28,104 bases of DNA from DAIMFL01 sp964372215 (GTDB taxonomy: Bacteria; Pseudomonadota; Alphaproteobacteria; Dongiales; Dongiaceae), in assembly GCA_964372215.1 (NCBI GenBank), contig CAYJQC010000045.1, forward strand, positions 1 through 28,104, read 5' to 3'. Shown piece by piece: positions 21,345-28,104 of the stretch (positions are counted from its first letter, which is position 1; the number at the start of each line of letters is the position of its first letter). The position numbers and the translations under genes were made by a program. The notes under the pieces are model-generated. The model was not told the DNA's origin, made no database searches, and was given only the letters and a program-made list of their open reading frames with translations.

Positions 21345-21659
21345 ATGAAGCCGTTGTTCTTCGTCGGCAGCAGTCTTTCGGAGATGGCGAAGTTCCCGCC
21401 GGAACCACGGCGCATTGCCGGGTACGAGCTGTGGCAGGTGCAGAACGGCCTGATGCCGTCCGATTTCAAGCCGATGCCGGCAATCGGACCCGGTGTCTAC
21501 GAGATCAGGATCCACCGGGACGGCGAGTGGCGGGTGATCTACCTGGCCAGCCGACGCGAAGGGATCTACGTGCTGCATGCCTTTCGCAAGAAGACCCGCG
21601 CCTCGAGCGGTCCGGACGTCGGTATCGCGCACCGCCGATTCCGGCAGATTGGAGATTGA
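21345..21659 (+). CDS. RelE/HigB-like toxin (phage Gp49-like family)
   Basis: 104 residues. The compact alpha/beta pattern ends in MPAIGPGVYEIRI (44-56), WRVIYLAS and YVLHAFRKKTR (75-85), diagnostic of the Gp49-like/HigB branch of RelE toxins, mostly ribosome-dependent mRNA endonucleases. Basic residues on the last strand (Arg81, Lys82, Lys83, Arg85) and the HRRFRQ tail fit RNA binding. The open frame extends upstream through the promoter, but ATG 21345 is the first start after the -10, and the family starts here. There is no room for a Shine-Dalgarno in the predicted transcript. The antitoxin gene follows after 3 bases. It appears intact. Confidence 0.88.
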   Translation: MKPLFFVGSSLSEMAKFPPEPRRIAGYELWQVQNGLMPSDFKPMPAIGPGVYEIRIHRDGEWRVIYLASRREGIYVLHAFRKKTRASSGPDVGIAHRRFRQIGD

Positions 21660-21662
21660 GCG

Positions 21663-21956
21663 ATGCCCAAGGAAAGAGTCACCAAGTCCAGCGGCAACGT
21701 GTTCCTCGATCTCGGTTTTTCGCCGGACGAGGCGATGGTGCTTGCGATGCGCGCCGATCTGATGGCGCGGCTGCGGCTGCTGATCGAGGAGCGGCGGTGG
21801 ACTCAGGCCCGGGCGGCAGCCGAGCTCGGCATAAGCCAATCGCGAGTCAGCAATCTCGTGCGCGGCAAGTGGGAGCGGTTCAGTCTCGACATGCTGCTGA
21901 TGCTGGCCGCACGCGCCGGTCTCAAGCCCCGTCTGCACTTCGCCAAGGCGGCCTGA
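21663..21956 (+). CDS. XRE-family antitoxin (HigA-like)
   Basis: 97 residues. A short N-terminal segment (about 1-30, KSSGNVFLDLGFSPDEA) typical of this antitoxin branch precedes a helix-turn-helix at about 46-70 (WTQARAAAELGISQSRVSNL). It is expected to neutralise the preceding toxin and to repress the operon through the palindrome at 21314-21335. ATG 21663 is three bases after the toxin stop and follows GGAG in the toxin's last codons, so the antitoxin is translated by coupling or its own site. The toxin-first order is the HigBA arrangement. Confidence 0.9.
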   Translation: MPKERVTKSSGNVFLDLGFSPDEAMVLAMRADLMARLRLLIEERRWTQARAAAELGISQSRVSNLVRGKWERFSLDMLLMLAARAGLKPRLHFAKAA

Positions 21957-22029
21957 GCACCAAGCGGCACTTCTCCACCGGCGATCGAATGGCCGGGAGC
22001 AAGCTGTCCGCGTCATCACACAGGAACAT

Positions 22030-22160
22030 TGTCATGCGCGGACTTGATCCGCGCATCCATGTCGAGACCCGAGCGGACGGCGGGCTGGATCGCCGGGTCG
22101 AGCTTGTTCCCGGGATGGCAGTCGGCCGTACCCGTGGGCCCGGCGATGACATCTGGAAGA
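22030..22160. repeat. REP-like repeat cluster
   Basis: ATGCGCGGA (22034-22042) / TCCGCGCAT (22048-22056) forms a 9-bp hairpin with a CTTGA loop, within the widespread alphaproteobacterial form GTCATG(Cn)GGGCTTGA(C/T)CC-GCATCCA. Downstream, ATCGCCGGG and CCCGGCGAT occur as an inverted pair about 45 bp apart. The translated product (GLDPRIH..., PGDDI) is familiar from false ORFs made by such repeats. The element fills most of the gap 21957-22250; no gene is seen there. Confidence 0.7.
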
Positions 22161-22250
22161 AGCTGCGGCGCGCCGATTTCCAGTTCCGCTGCGCCGCGGT
22201 GCCTCCGTGATTCTCCGCCTTCCTGGCGTGCCCGCGCCGCGTCGGCGTTC

Positions 22251-23675
22251 CTACATCACGCGGAAGTTCTTGAACTGCCAGTGGTCGTCGTAGTCGAGGC
22301 CGTGTTCCTCGATGATCACCGAGCGGTCCTTGAGCGGAGTCCAGTCGGAGCGCGCGGCGACCACCGGCCCGAGATAGGGCTTGCAGATGTCGAGCACGAA
22401 ATCGTGGTCGATCGCCTCGGGCTCGGTGAAGCCCTTCTTGGGATTCTGGATCATCCAGATGGCGGCGGCCAGGACCGGCGCGGCGATCTGGATCGAGGTG
22501 GCGTTGAACTCCGGCCCCAGAAGCTGGCGCGCCTCGCCGATCGAGAGCTGCGAGCCGTACCACAGGGCGCCGTGATCGCCCATCAGCAGCGCGCCCAGTT
22601 CGTCGATGCCCTCGACGATCTCGCGGCCCATGAGGCGCACCCGCGGCTGCACCTTGTAGCCGCTCATCACCATCTCGCGCACCGACAGCACCGCGTCGTT
22701 GCAGGGGTGATAAGCGTAGTGCACGGTCGGGCGGAATACCGCCTTGTCGCCATTCCAGACGGTGAAGTAGTCGGACAGCGTGATCGACTCGCCGTGGGTG
22801 ATGCAGAATCCGATCAGCGGCCCGCCGAGCGGCGTCCACGAGCGCACCTCGGTGATCATGCCGGGCCGGTTCAGGTAGATCGCCGAGCGCGAGCCGACCT
22901 CGTGGGTCTGGCCCTCCGGCGGCAGCTCCTTCTCGTGGGTGCCCCAGCCGAGCTCGGCCGGCTGCATGCCTTCGCCCCAGAAGCCCGGGATCGACCAGGT
23001 GTTGACGAATTCCCCGGGGCGCTTCGGCACGTTGGCGATCTGGGTGTCGTGCTCGGCGACGTGGATCACCTTGGTGCCGGTCTGCTGCATCAGCTTGGCC
23101 CAGCCCTCCCGGGTGGTGGGCTTGCTGGCGTCGAGGCCGACATGTCCGGCGGTCTCGAGCAGCGCCGCCTTGACGAAATGGCTGATCAGCCCGGGGTTGG
23201 CGCCGTGGGTGACGACGGCGGTCGGTCCGCCCTTGGCCCACTTCGCACCGTTCTCCTTCGCCGTGTGGCGCAGGTAGTAGTTGGTGCGCTCGTGCACCGG
23301 GATGTTCGGGTTGTCGTAGTAATGCGCCCAGGGCTCGATGCAGGTGTCGAGATAGGTGCAGCCATTGGCCTGGCACCAGTTCATCAGCGCCACCGACGAC
23401 ACGTTGACGCTGAGGTTGAGCAGCATGCTGCCGGGCTCGAGATAGGTCGACAGCACCTCTTCCATGTTGGCCGGCACGATCGGCTTCACGACGTATTTCA
23501 CGCCCATCTCGCGGAACTTCGCGATGTCGGCGGAATGGTCGTCGCCGTCGACCACGGTGATGCGGTCGAGCGGCATGTCGATATGCTTCACCAGAAGCGG
23601 CATGGCACAGTGCCCGACCGAGCCGTATCCGATCATCAGGATGCGGCCCTTGAAGCCGATTTTTCCGAACATCAT
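22251..23675 (-). CDS. hss: Homospermidine synthase
   Basis: Forms sym-homospermidine from putrescine, NAD-dependent. 474 residues. The N-terminal Rossmann motif GRILMIGYGSVGHCAMPLL (about 10-28) and VVDGDDHS belong to the saccharopine-dehydrogenase-like fold. The blocks CTYLDTCIEPWAHYYDN, THGANPGLISHFVKAAL and NVPKRPGEFVNTWSIPGFW are hallmark segments of bacterial homospermidine synthase. Two adjacent ATG codons (23675 and 23672) follow AGGAGGT; the second has the better spacing (6 bases rather than 3), so the protein may begin MFGKIGF. It lies 94 bp downstream of the ornithine decarboxylase gene that would supply putrescine. Confidence 0.94.
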   Translation of the reverse strand: MMFGKIGFKGRILMIGYGSVGHCAMPLLVKHIDMPLDRITVVDGDDHSADIAKFREMGVKYVVKPIVPANMEEVLSTYLEPGSMLLNLSVNVSSVALMNWCQANGCTYLDTCIEPWAHYYDNPNIPVHERTNYYLRHTAKENGAKWAKGGPTAVVTHGANPGLISHFVKAALLETAGHVGLDASKPTTREGWAKLMQQTGTKVIHVAEHDTQIANVPKRPGEFVNTWSIPGFWGEGMQPAELGWGTHEKELPPEGQTHEVGSRSAIYLNRPGMITEVRSWTPLGGPLIGFCITHGESITLSDYFTVWNGDKAVFRPTVHYAYHPCNDAVLSVREMVMSGYKVQPRVRLMGREIVEGIDELGALLMGDHGALWYGSQLSIGEARQLLGPEFNATSIQIAAPVLAAAIWMIQNPKKGFTEPEAIDHDFVLDICKPYLGPVVAARSDWTPLKDRSVIIEEHGLDYDDHWQFKNFRVM

Positions 23676-23769
23676 GCACCTCCTCTTCCGGTTCTTGCCT
23701 GCGCCGCCGCCGGGTTGCGTTGCCCGGCTCTCGGTTTCTCCGACAGGGTGTTCAGTCCTAGACGCGATC

Positions 23770-24900
23770 CTAGATACAATAAGTCTTGAGCGGCGCGAAG
23801 CCGTTGAAGTTGACCGCCGAGTAGCTCGACGTATAGGCGCCGGTGCCGAGAATCTCCACCCGGTCGCCGACCCTGAGGTCGAGCGGCAGCCGATAGCTGG
23901 TCTTCTCGTACATCACGTCGGCGCTGTCGCAGGTCGGGCCAGCCAGCACCACCGGGCCGCTGGCGCCGCCGTCGCGCGGCGTGCGGATCTCGTACTTGAT
24001 CGCCTCGTCCATGGTCTCGGCCAGCCCGCCGAACTTGCCGATGTCGAGATAGACCCAGCGCTTGCGGTCGGCGTAGTCCTTGCGCGAGATCAGCACCACC
24101 TCGGCCTGAATCAGCCCGGCATTGCCGGCCAGGCCGCGGCCGGGTTCGACGATCATCTCCGGCTGGCGATTGCCGAAATGGCGGGTCATCGCGCCCATGA
24201 TCGCCTGGCCATAGGCCTCGACGCCCGGCACCTGGCGGCGATAGGTCGCCGGGAAGCCGCCGCCGAGATTGACCAGCCTGAGCTCGAGCCCGTCCTCGCG
24301 CAGCCGGCGGAACAGGCGCCCGACCTCGGCCAGCACCGCGTCCCACTGCGCCAGGTTGGTCTGCTGCGAACCGACATGGAAGGACAGGCCGCAGGCGTCG
24401 AGCCCGGCATCGCGGGCGCGCAGCAGGAGCGCCGCCGCCATCGCCGGCGCGCAGCCGAACTTGAGCGAGAGCGGCCACTCGGCGCCGCCGCAATCGGTGA
24501 GCAGGCGGCAGAACACGCTGGCGCCGGGCGCGGACTCGATCAGCTTGTCGAGCTCGGCGTCGCTGTCGAAGGCGAACAGCCGAACCCCCTGGGCATAGGC
24601 CCAGGCGATGTCCTTCTGCTTCTTGATGGTGTTGCCGAAGGAGATGCGCTCGGGTGTCGCGCCCATCGCCAGGCACAGCTCGATCTCGACGCGGCTCGCG
24701 GTGTCGAAGCTGGCGCCGAGCTCGGCCAGGCGGCGCACCACTTCGGGCGCCGGGTTGGCCTTGACGGCATAGAAGATGCGCGCCAGCGGCAGCGACCGCT
24801 GCAGCTCGCGGTAGTTCGACTCGATGATGTCGAGATCGACCACCAGGCACGGGGTCTCCGGCCGGGTGTCGGCGAGAAATCGGTGGATGCGATCGGTCAT
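23770..24900 (-). CDS. odc: Ornithine decarboxylase (fold III, possibly lysine/ornithine)
   Basis: PLP enzyme making putrescine from ornithine. 376 residues from ATG 24900 behind AGGAGCGGAAC; the frame is open to 25035, but the extension is unlike the family. PLP-binding Lys47 (FYAVKANP), His175 (SFHVGSQ), GGGFP at 213-217, EPGR at 252-255 and Cys324 in CDSAD identify the eukaryote-like decarboxylase branch. GGGFP and CDSxD differ from the GGGLG and CESSD of the LysA at 5198-6499. Some relatives also accept lysine, and this cannot be settled here. With hss downstream it forms a two-step homospermidine pathway. A long leader suggests post-transcriptional control. Confidence 0.92.
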   Translation of the reverse strand: MTDRIHRFLADTRPETPCLVVDLDIIESNYRELQRSLPLARIFYAVKANPAPEVVRRLAELGASFDTASRVEIELCLAMGATPERISFGNTIKKQKDIAWAYAQGVRLFAFDSDAELDKLIESAPGASVFCRLLTDCGGAEWPLSLKFGCAPAMAAALLLRARDAGLDACGLSFHVGSQQTNLAQWDAVLAEVGRLFRRLREDGLELRLVNLGGGFPATYRRQVPGVEAYGQAIMGAMTRHFGNRQPEMIVEPGRGLAGNAGLIQAEVVLISRKDYADRKRWVYLDIGKFGGLAETMDEAIKYEIRTPRDGGASGPVVLAGPTCDSADVMYEKTSYRLPLDLRVGDRVEILGTGAYTSSYSAVNFNGFAPLKTYCI

Positions 24901-24914
24901 CGGTTCCGCTCCTG

Positions 24915-24957
24915 GCGCATGATCGGATCGCAGCGCTGCGATCGGTGGCTCATGCGC
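24915..24957. repeat. Dispersed palindrome, copy 2, beside the odc start
   Basis: Outer arms GCGCATGA (24915-24922) / TCATGCGC (24950-24957) enclose a perfect 18-bp palindrome GATCGCAGCGCTGCGATC (24926-24943). The layout and core match the element at 19996-20045. In the odc transcript this hairpin ends within one or two bases of the AGGAGC ribosome-binding site, so it could influence translation. Confidence 0.7.
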
Positions 24958-25068
24958 CCCCTGTTCGGTCTTGGGCTGACGCCGTCCCCTGCGCCGGACG
25001 GCGAAGCGAAGGCACTCCGTCGGCACCGGAAGCACCTCCGGGCGACGACGGCAGGACGGCGACGGCGA

Positions 25069-25239
25069 TCAGCCGCGCCGGCGGATACTCGAGAGCGGGT
25101 TCTTGCGCCCGATCAGCGTGAGATAGCCGCGGGCGGGCGCCGGGCAGACGCCTTCGGCCCGGACGGCTCCGGGCCGACGGACGGCGCTGCGGGCGAGGAC
25201 AAGATAGTGGGGCCGCGGCCCCGTACGGTCAGCAATCAT
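25069..25239 (-). CDS. Small leader ORF B upstream of odc (56 aa)
   Basis: ATG 25239 to TGA at 25069, 56 codons. GAGAGGAAG lies about 7 bases upstream, a good ribosome-binding site. The product starts MIADRTGPRPHYLVLARSAV and contains GYLTLIGRKNPLSS near the end. About four fifths of its third codon positions are G or C, in line with coding use here. The start overlaps the stop of ORF A by ATGA. It ends 168 bases before odc. No family is recognised; it may be a regulatory leader peptide or a chance frame in GC-rich RNA. Confidence 0.42.
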   Translation of the reverse strand: MIADRTGPRPHYLVLARSAVRRPGAVRAEGVCPAPARGYLTLIGRKNPLSSIRRRG

Positions 25240-25358
25240 CGACAGCTTCCTCTCGGCGCGCCGGGAACCCACCCGGCTAGTCCAAAAAGAACGCTTTCCG
25301 TCGTTGCGTAACCACGAGGGCCATAGGCACGTGCGTCTGCGTTTCGGGGAGGGACCAT
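25236..25358 (-). CDS. Small leader ORF A upstream of odc (40 aa)
   Basis: ATG 25358 to TGA 25238-25236; no clear ribosome-binding site. The frame stays open further upstream, so the start is uncertain. The end, LFGLAGWVPGAPRGSCR, is hydrophobic then Pro/Arg-rich. Only about half of its third positions are G or C, and it uses codons rare in this genome (CTA, AGA, CGA, GGA), which argues either for non-coding sequence or for a translation-sensitive leader peptide. Confidence 0.28.
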   Translation of the reverse strand: MVPPRNADARAYGPRGYATTESVLFGLAGWVPGAPRGSCR

Positions 25359-25425
25359 AGGGATTCGCGGCGGCGGCGCAAGCATTAATGTGTTACGGCG
25401 CCGGTAACCATTTCGGCCGCCGAAC

Positions 25426-26514
25426 ATGACGCCATTGCGGTCCGGCCGGCGCCCTGCGACGCTGGCGCCGGAATCATGGCGGGGCGTGGTGGCGGCGGTG
25501 GACGTCGGACGGAACGAGATCGGACTGCTGCGGCGGGCCGGGATCCTGCCCGCCGCACGGCACCCACAGGCGCTCGCCCTGGTGCGCGATGCCGCGTTCT
25601 GGAGCCGCTGGGCCCGCCACGCGCTGCTGGCGCTCGGCCTCGGCCACCTGCTCGCGGGGGCGGCGTTCTTCTTCGCCTACAACTGGGCCGACCTGCCCGA
25701 TCTCGCCAAGTTCGCGGTGGTCGAGGCCGGCATCGCGCTGGCCGCGGCGCTCGCCCTGTGGCGCGGCACGGTGCGGCCGGAAGGCGCCGCCGCCCTGATC
25801 GCCGCGAGCGTGCTGACCGGGGTCCTGCTGGCGGTGATCGGGCAGGTCTACCAGACCGGCGCCGATCCCTGGCAGCTGTTCGCCCTGTGGGCCGGGCTCA
25901 GCCTGCCCTGGGCGCTGGCCTCCAACAACGCCGCCCACTGGCTGGTCTGGCTGGCGGTGCTGCAGATCGCCGCGGTGCTGTATGCCGGTCAGGTGCTGCT
26001 GCCGCGCGAGCTGCTGAGCGACACCCAGGCGCTGGTCGCGCTGGCGCTGCTGCCGTTCCTGGCGCTGGCGGCGCGCGAGGTGCTGGTGGCGCGCGGCCAG
26101 TCCTGGGCCGGCGCCCGCTGGACCCGCCTGGTGCCGGTCATGGCTGGCCTCGCCGGCTTCGCCATCGGCACCTGGCAGTTCCTGCTCGACGACGCGCAGG
26201 AGATCTGGCGCAGCGCCGCCGGCGACACCGTTCTCGCCCCCGCCGGCCTGCTGGTCGCCCTCGGCCTGCTCGCCGCAGTCTACCGGCGCCGGCTGCCCGA
26301 TCTTGGCGTGCTCGCCGCCGCCACCGGCTTCGGCGCGCTGTTTCTGATCGGCCTGTTCGCGCGGCTGATCGCCGACAGCCTCGGCTTCGACGACGACATC
26401 GAGACCGCCCTCGCCAGCCTCGGCCTGCTGATCTTCTGGTCGGTCGCGGTGATGGCCGGCGCGGCGCGGCTGCTCGACTCCCTCCGGCGCGGCACGGCGG
26501 CGCGCCGTGGCTGA
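25426..26514 (+). CDS. DUF2157 family membrane protein
   Basis: 362 residues. A short cytoplasmic N-terminal domain (about 1-60) with an LLRRAGILP block precedes about ten membrane helices from residue 65 on. FFFAYNWADLPDLAKFAVVE (80-99) and IGQVYQTGADPWQLFALWA (139-157) are the recognisable DUF2157 signatures. It is an inner-membrane protein of unknown function. It overlaps the DUF4401 gene by 8 bases, forming a three-gene operon. The gene is divergent from the odc leader; a GTTAC...GTAAC inverted repeat (25392-25408) sits in the shared region. No clear ribosome-binding site precedes ATG 25426. Confidence 0.87.
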   Translation: MTPLRSGRRPATLAPESWRGVVAAVDVGRNEIGLLRRAGILPAARHPQALALVRDAAFWSRWARHALLALGLGHLLAGAAFFFAYNWADLPDLAKFAVVEAGIALAAALALWRGTVRPEGAAALIAASVLTGVLLAVIGQVYQTGADPWQLFALWAGLSLPWALASNNAAHWLVWLAVLQIAAVLYAGQVLLPRELLSDTQALVALALLPFLALAAREVLVARGQSWAGARWTRLVPVMAGLAGFAIGTWQFLLDDAQEIWRSAAGDTVLAPAGLLVALGLLAAVYRRRLPDLGVLAAATGFGALFLIGLFARLIADSLGFDDDIETALASLGLLIFWSVAVMAGAARLLDSLRRGTAARRG

Positions 26515-27547
26515 CCTGACCCGGCTCTGCGCCGCGCTCGGGCTCGACGCGACCGCTTCCCGGCGCGTGCTCGACGCCGCCGGCGATGGTGCGGGCAGCC
26601 GCACCCCGGTCTACATCCAGGCGCTGCTCGGCATCGGCGCCTGGATCGCGGCGCTCCTGATGCTCGCCTTCGTGCTGCTGTTCCTCGATTTCATCGTCGG
26701 CGTCGATCTCGAGGAAGAGGCGTCGGCGGGGGTCGGAATCGGCGCCGCCTGCTTCGCCGTCGCGGTGGTGATGCGGGCATTCCGGCGCGGCGGCGCCTTC
26801 CTGGCCCAGCTCGCCAGCGCGCTGTCGACCGCCGGGGTCGCGACCGCCACCGCCGCGGTGCTGATCGAGTCCTGGTCGTTCTGGACCGCCGCCGCGGTGG
26901 CCGGGCTCGGCACCGCCGTGGCGATCGCCGAGGGCCGCGACCGGCCGACCCAGTTCGCGTCCGCGGCGCTGGCGCTCGCGCTGGTGATCGTCGGCTTCGA
27001 CATCGACCGCATACCCTACCTCGTCGACCTCTTCGCCCTCGCCAGCCTCGCCGGAGTCGGCCTGACGCTCTACCCGCCGCGGCGCGACGTGGCGCCGCTC
27101 GCCGCCGCCCTGCTGCTCGCCCCACCCGCGCTGATGGTGGTCGTCGACTACGGCGTGCTGGCGGCCGGCGCCGACGGCGAGGGCTGGCCGGCGCGGGCGA
27201 TCGGCGCGGGCCTCGCCGTCGCGCTCTTGGTGCTGCACCGGCGCCTGTCGCGGCGCGCCGCGAGCGACGCGACCACGCTGGCGCTCGCCGCCGGGCTGGT
27301 CGCGGCCTGCGTGCTGCTGCCGGTCGGCGGCTCGGCGGCGTTGGTGCTGATGATGCTGGCCTTCGTGCTGGGCCTGCGCGGGCTCGGCGCGACCGCCGTG
27401 CTGTTCCAGGCCTACTTCGTCGCGCGCTTCTACTACGACCTGCAGATGACACTGCTGGAGAAGAGCCTGATCCTGATGGCGGCCGGCGCGGTCGGCCTCG
27501 GCCTGTACGCGCTGGTCATGTGGCGACATCGGCGGGCGGCGCCATGA
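26507..27547 (+). CDS. DUF4401 family membrane protein
   Basis: 346 residues from GTG 26507, inside the end of the preceding gene. An N-terminal cytoplasmic stretch (about 1-35) is followed by about ten helices. PVYIQALLGIGAWIAALLML (34-53) and LFLDFIVGVDLEEEASA are typical of DUF4401, and the FQAYFVARFYYDLQMTLLEKS block (about 304-324) is another conserved segment. The function is unknown. DUF2157, DUF4401 and GDYXXLXY proteins often occur together, which suggests a shared membrane complex. Its stop overlaps the next ATG (ATGA). Confidence 0.87.
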   Translation: MADLTRLCAALGLDATASRRVLDAAGDGAGSRTPVYIQALLGIGAWIAALLMLAFVLLFLDFIVGVDLEEEASAGVGIGAACFAVAVVMRAFRRGGAFLAQLASALSTAGVATATAAVLIESWSFWTAAAVAGLGTAVAIAEGRDRPTQFASAALALALVIVGFDIDRIPYLVDLFALASLAGVGLTLYPPRRDVAPLAAALLLAPPALMVVVDYGVLAAGADGEGWPARAIGAGLAVALLVLHRRLSRRAASDATTLALAAGLVAACVLLPVGGSAALVLMMLAFVLGLRGLGATAVLFQAYFVARFYYDLQMTLLEKSLILMAAGAVGLGLYALVMWRHRRAAP

Positions 27548-28053
27548 GCTGGCCCCGCCGTCTCCTGGTGCTCGGCGGCCTGCTGCTGGTGCTCGCCGTC
27601 GCCAACGCCATCATCGTCGACAAGCAGCGCATCCTCGGCGCCAGCCAGCTGGTGCTGCTCGAGCTGCGCCCGGTCGATCCGCGTGCGCTGCTCCAGGGCG
27701 ACTACATGCAGCTCGACTTCGCCGACTCGGTGTCGCGCCCGCCCGCCGGCAGCGCGCCGCCGGCAGCGGGCGGCATCGCCATCATGCGCATCGACGCCGC
27801 CGGCATCGCCACCCTGGCGCGGCTCGATGACGGCACGGCGCCGGCGCCGGACGAGCTGCGGTTGCGCTTCGCCGGCCTGCGCGCCGACGGCCGGCTCGAT
27901 TTCGGCACCGATGCGTTCTTCTTCCAGGAGGGTGAAGCCGGGCTCTACGCCGATGCGCGCTACGGCATGTTCCGGGTCGCTTCGAACGGCGACCGGGTGC
28001 TGGTCGGGCTGGCCGACGAGAACGGCCAAGCATTGGGGCGCAGCACCAACTAG
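27544..28053 (+). CDS. GDYXXLXY-domain protein
   Basis: 169 residues from ATG 27544, overlapping the DUF4401 stop. An N-terminal anchor or signal segment (about 6-24) is followed by a small periplasmic domain with LRPVDPRALLQGDYMQLDF (about 42-60), which contains the family motif GDYxxLxY in the variant form GDYMQLDF (Phe for Tyr). Further blocks are LRLRFAGLRADGRLDFGTDAFFFQEG and YGMFRVASNGDRVLVGLADENG near the end. It is the third gene of the DUF2157 operon; the function is unknown. The remaining 51 bases of the window (28054-28104) show no gene. Confidence 0.9.
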   Translation: MSWPRRLLVLGGLLLVLAVANAIIVDKQRILGASQLVLLELRPVDPRALLQGDYMQLDFADSVSRPPAGSAPPAAGGIAIMRIDAAGIATLARLDDGTAPAPDELRLRFAGLRADGRLDFGTDAFFFQEGEAGLYADARYGMFRVASNGDRVLVGLADENGQALGRSTN

Positions 28054-28104
28054 TGCACTGATGCAAAGATAGGATTCATAGCGGGGGCTGATCGTGAGAT
28101 TCTC

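Larger units (their letters stand above)
24901..25390 (-). promoter_or_regulatory. Long leader of the odc-hss operon, speF-leader candidate
   Basis: About 490 bases between the odc ATG and the divergent gene at 25426 contain no large gene. Read leftward they hold a hairpin CCGGG/CCCGG (25276-25261), a run TTCTTTTT (25291-25284), two small ORFs overlapping by ATGA at 25239-25236, a 14-bp palindrome GGGGCCGCGGCCCC (25209-25222), and a 9-bp stem CGGCCCGGA/TCCGGGCCG with 4-nt loop (25155-25176). A long palindrome just upstream of the odc ribosome-binding site (24915-24957) completes the set. An alphaproteobacterial RNA motif called speF (Rfam) is known upstream of ornithine decarboxylase genes. 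The position matches; membership in that family is inference. Confidence 0.5.

Noticed and set aside
24901..25035. 45-residue N-terminal extension of the ornithine decarboxylase
   Set aside because: The open frame is continuous, but the extension is Arg/Pro-rich and unlike the family, and ATG 24900 has a good ribosome-binding site.

Overview
The window is about 28 kb of high-GC, densely coding DNA. Gene order and protein character point to an alphaproteobacterium, most likely of Rhodospirillales type: tlpA/argH/small lipoprotein/lysA/DUF4175, ftsE-ftsX-ydcF-plsC next to an MJ0042 zinc-ribbon gene and a CpdR-like regulator, a class II NrdJ, and an ornithine decarboxylase/homospermidine synthase pair. 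The taxonomic call is inference; there is no rRNA or other marker here.

Layout: 1-2072 holds the end of etfB, then etfA and a 3-hydroxybutyryl-CoA dehydrogenase gene (electron transfer and fatty-acid/PHB metabolism). A lower-GC orphan gene (2098-2823) follows. tlpA is divergent from argH, and argH, an LptM/YifL-like lipoprotein gene, lysA and a DUF4175 membrane protein gene form a tightly overlapped plus-strand operon (3664-9098). A CpdR-like response regulator and a zinc-ribbon membrane protein are read leftward (9132-10323). ftsE, ftsX, a YdcF-family gene and plsC are read rightward (10422-13420) and serve cell division and envelope synthesis. nrdJ (13696-16062) follows a 275-bp intergenic region with a cluster of DnaA-box-like motifs.

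16063-17700 is a lower-GC islet: a gene of unknown function, strong hairpins, and an intact 47-residue Lys/Ser/Ala-rich small protein. Next come a glycine-rich two-helix membrane protein gene (17708-18346) and, on the other strand, an EamA transporter gene and a ChaC-type gamma-glutamylcyclotransferase gene. The 320-bp gap at 19900-20219 is a stack of three palindromic repeat modules. A DUF2125 gene is followed by a toxin-first RelE/HigB-XRE toxin-antitoxin pair with a near-consensus promoter, an overlapping palindromic operator and almost no 5' leader.

22251-24900 (minus strand) encodes ornithine decarboxylase then homospermidine synthase, that is, ornithine to putrescine to homospermidine. 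They are preceded by a leader of about 0.5 kb with two small ORFs overlapped by ATGA, strong hairpins and a long palindrome just upstream of the decarboxylase ribosome-binding site. This leader is the most interesting regulatory candidate in the window; it sits where the alphaproteobacterial speF leader RNA is expected. The right end is a DUF2157/DUF4401/GDYXXLXY membrane operon (25426-28053).

No CRISPR array, insertion sequence, prophage, tRNA or rRNA was seen. Family names come from motif recognition by eye; no database search was run.
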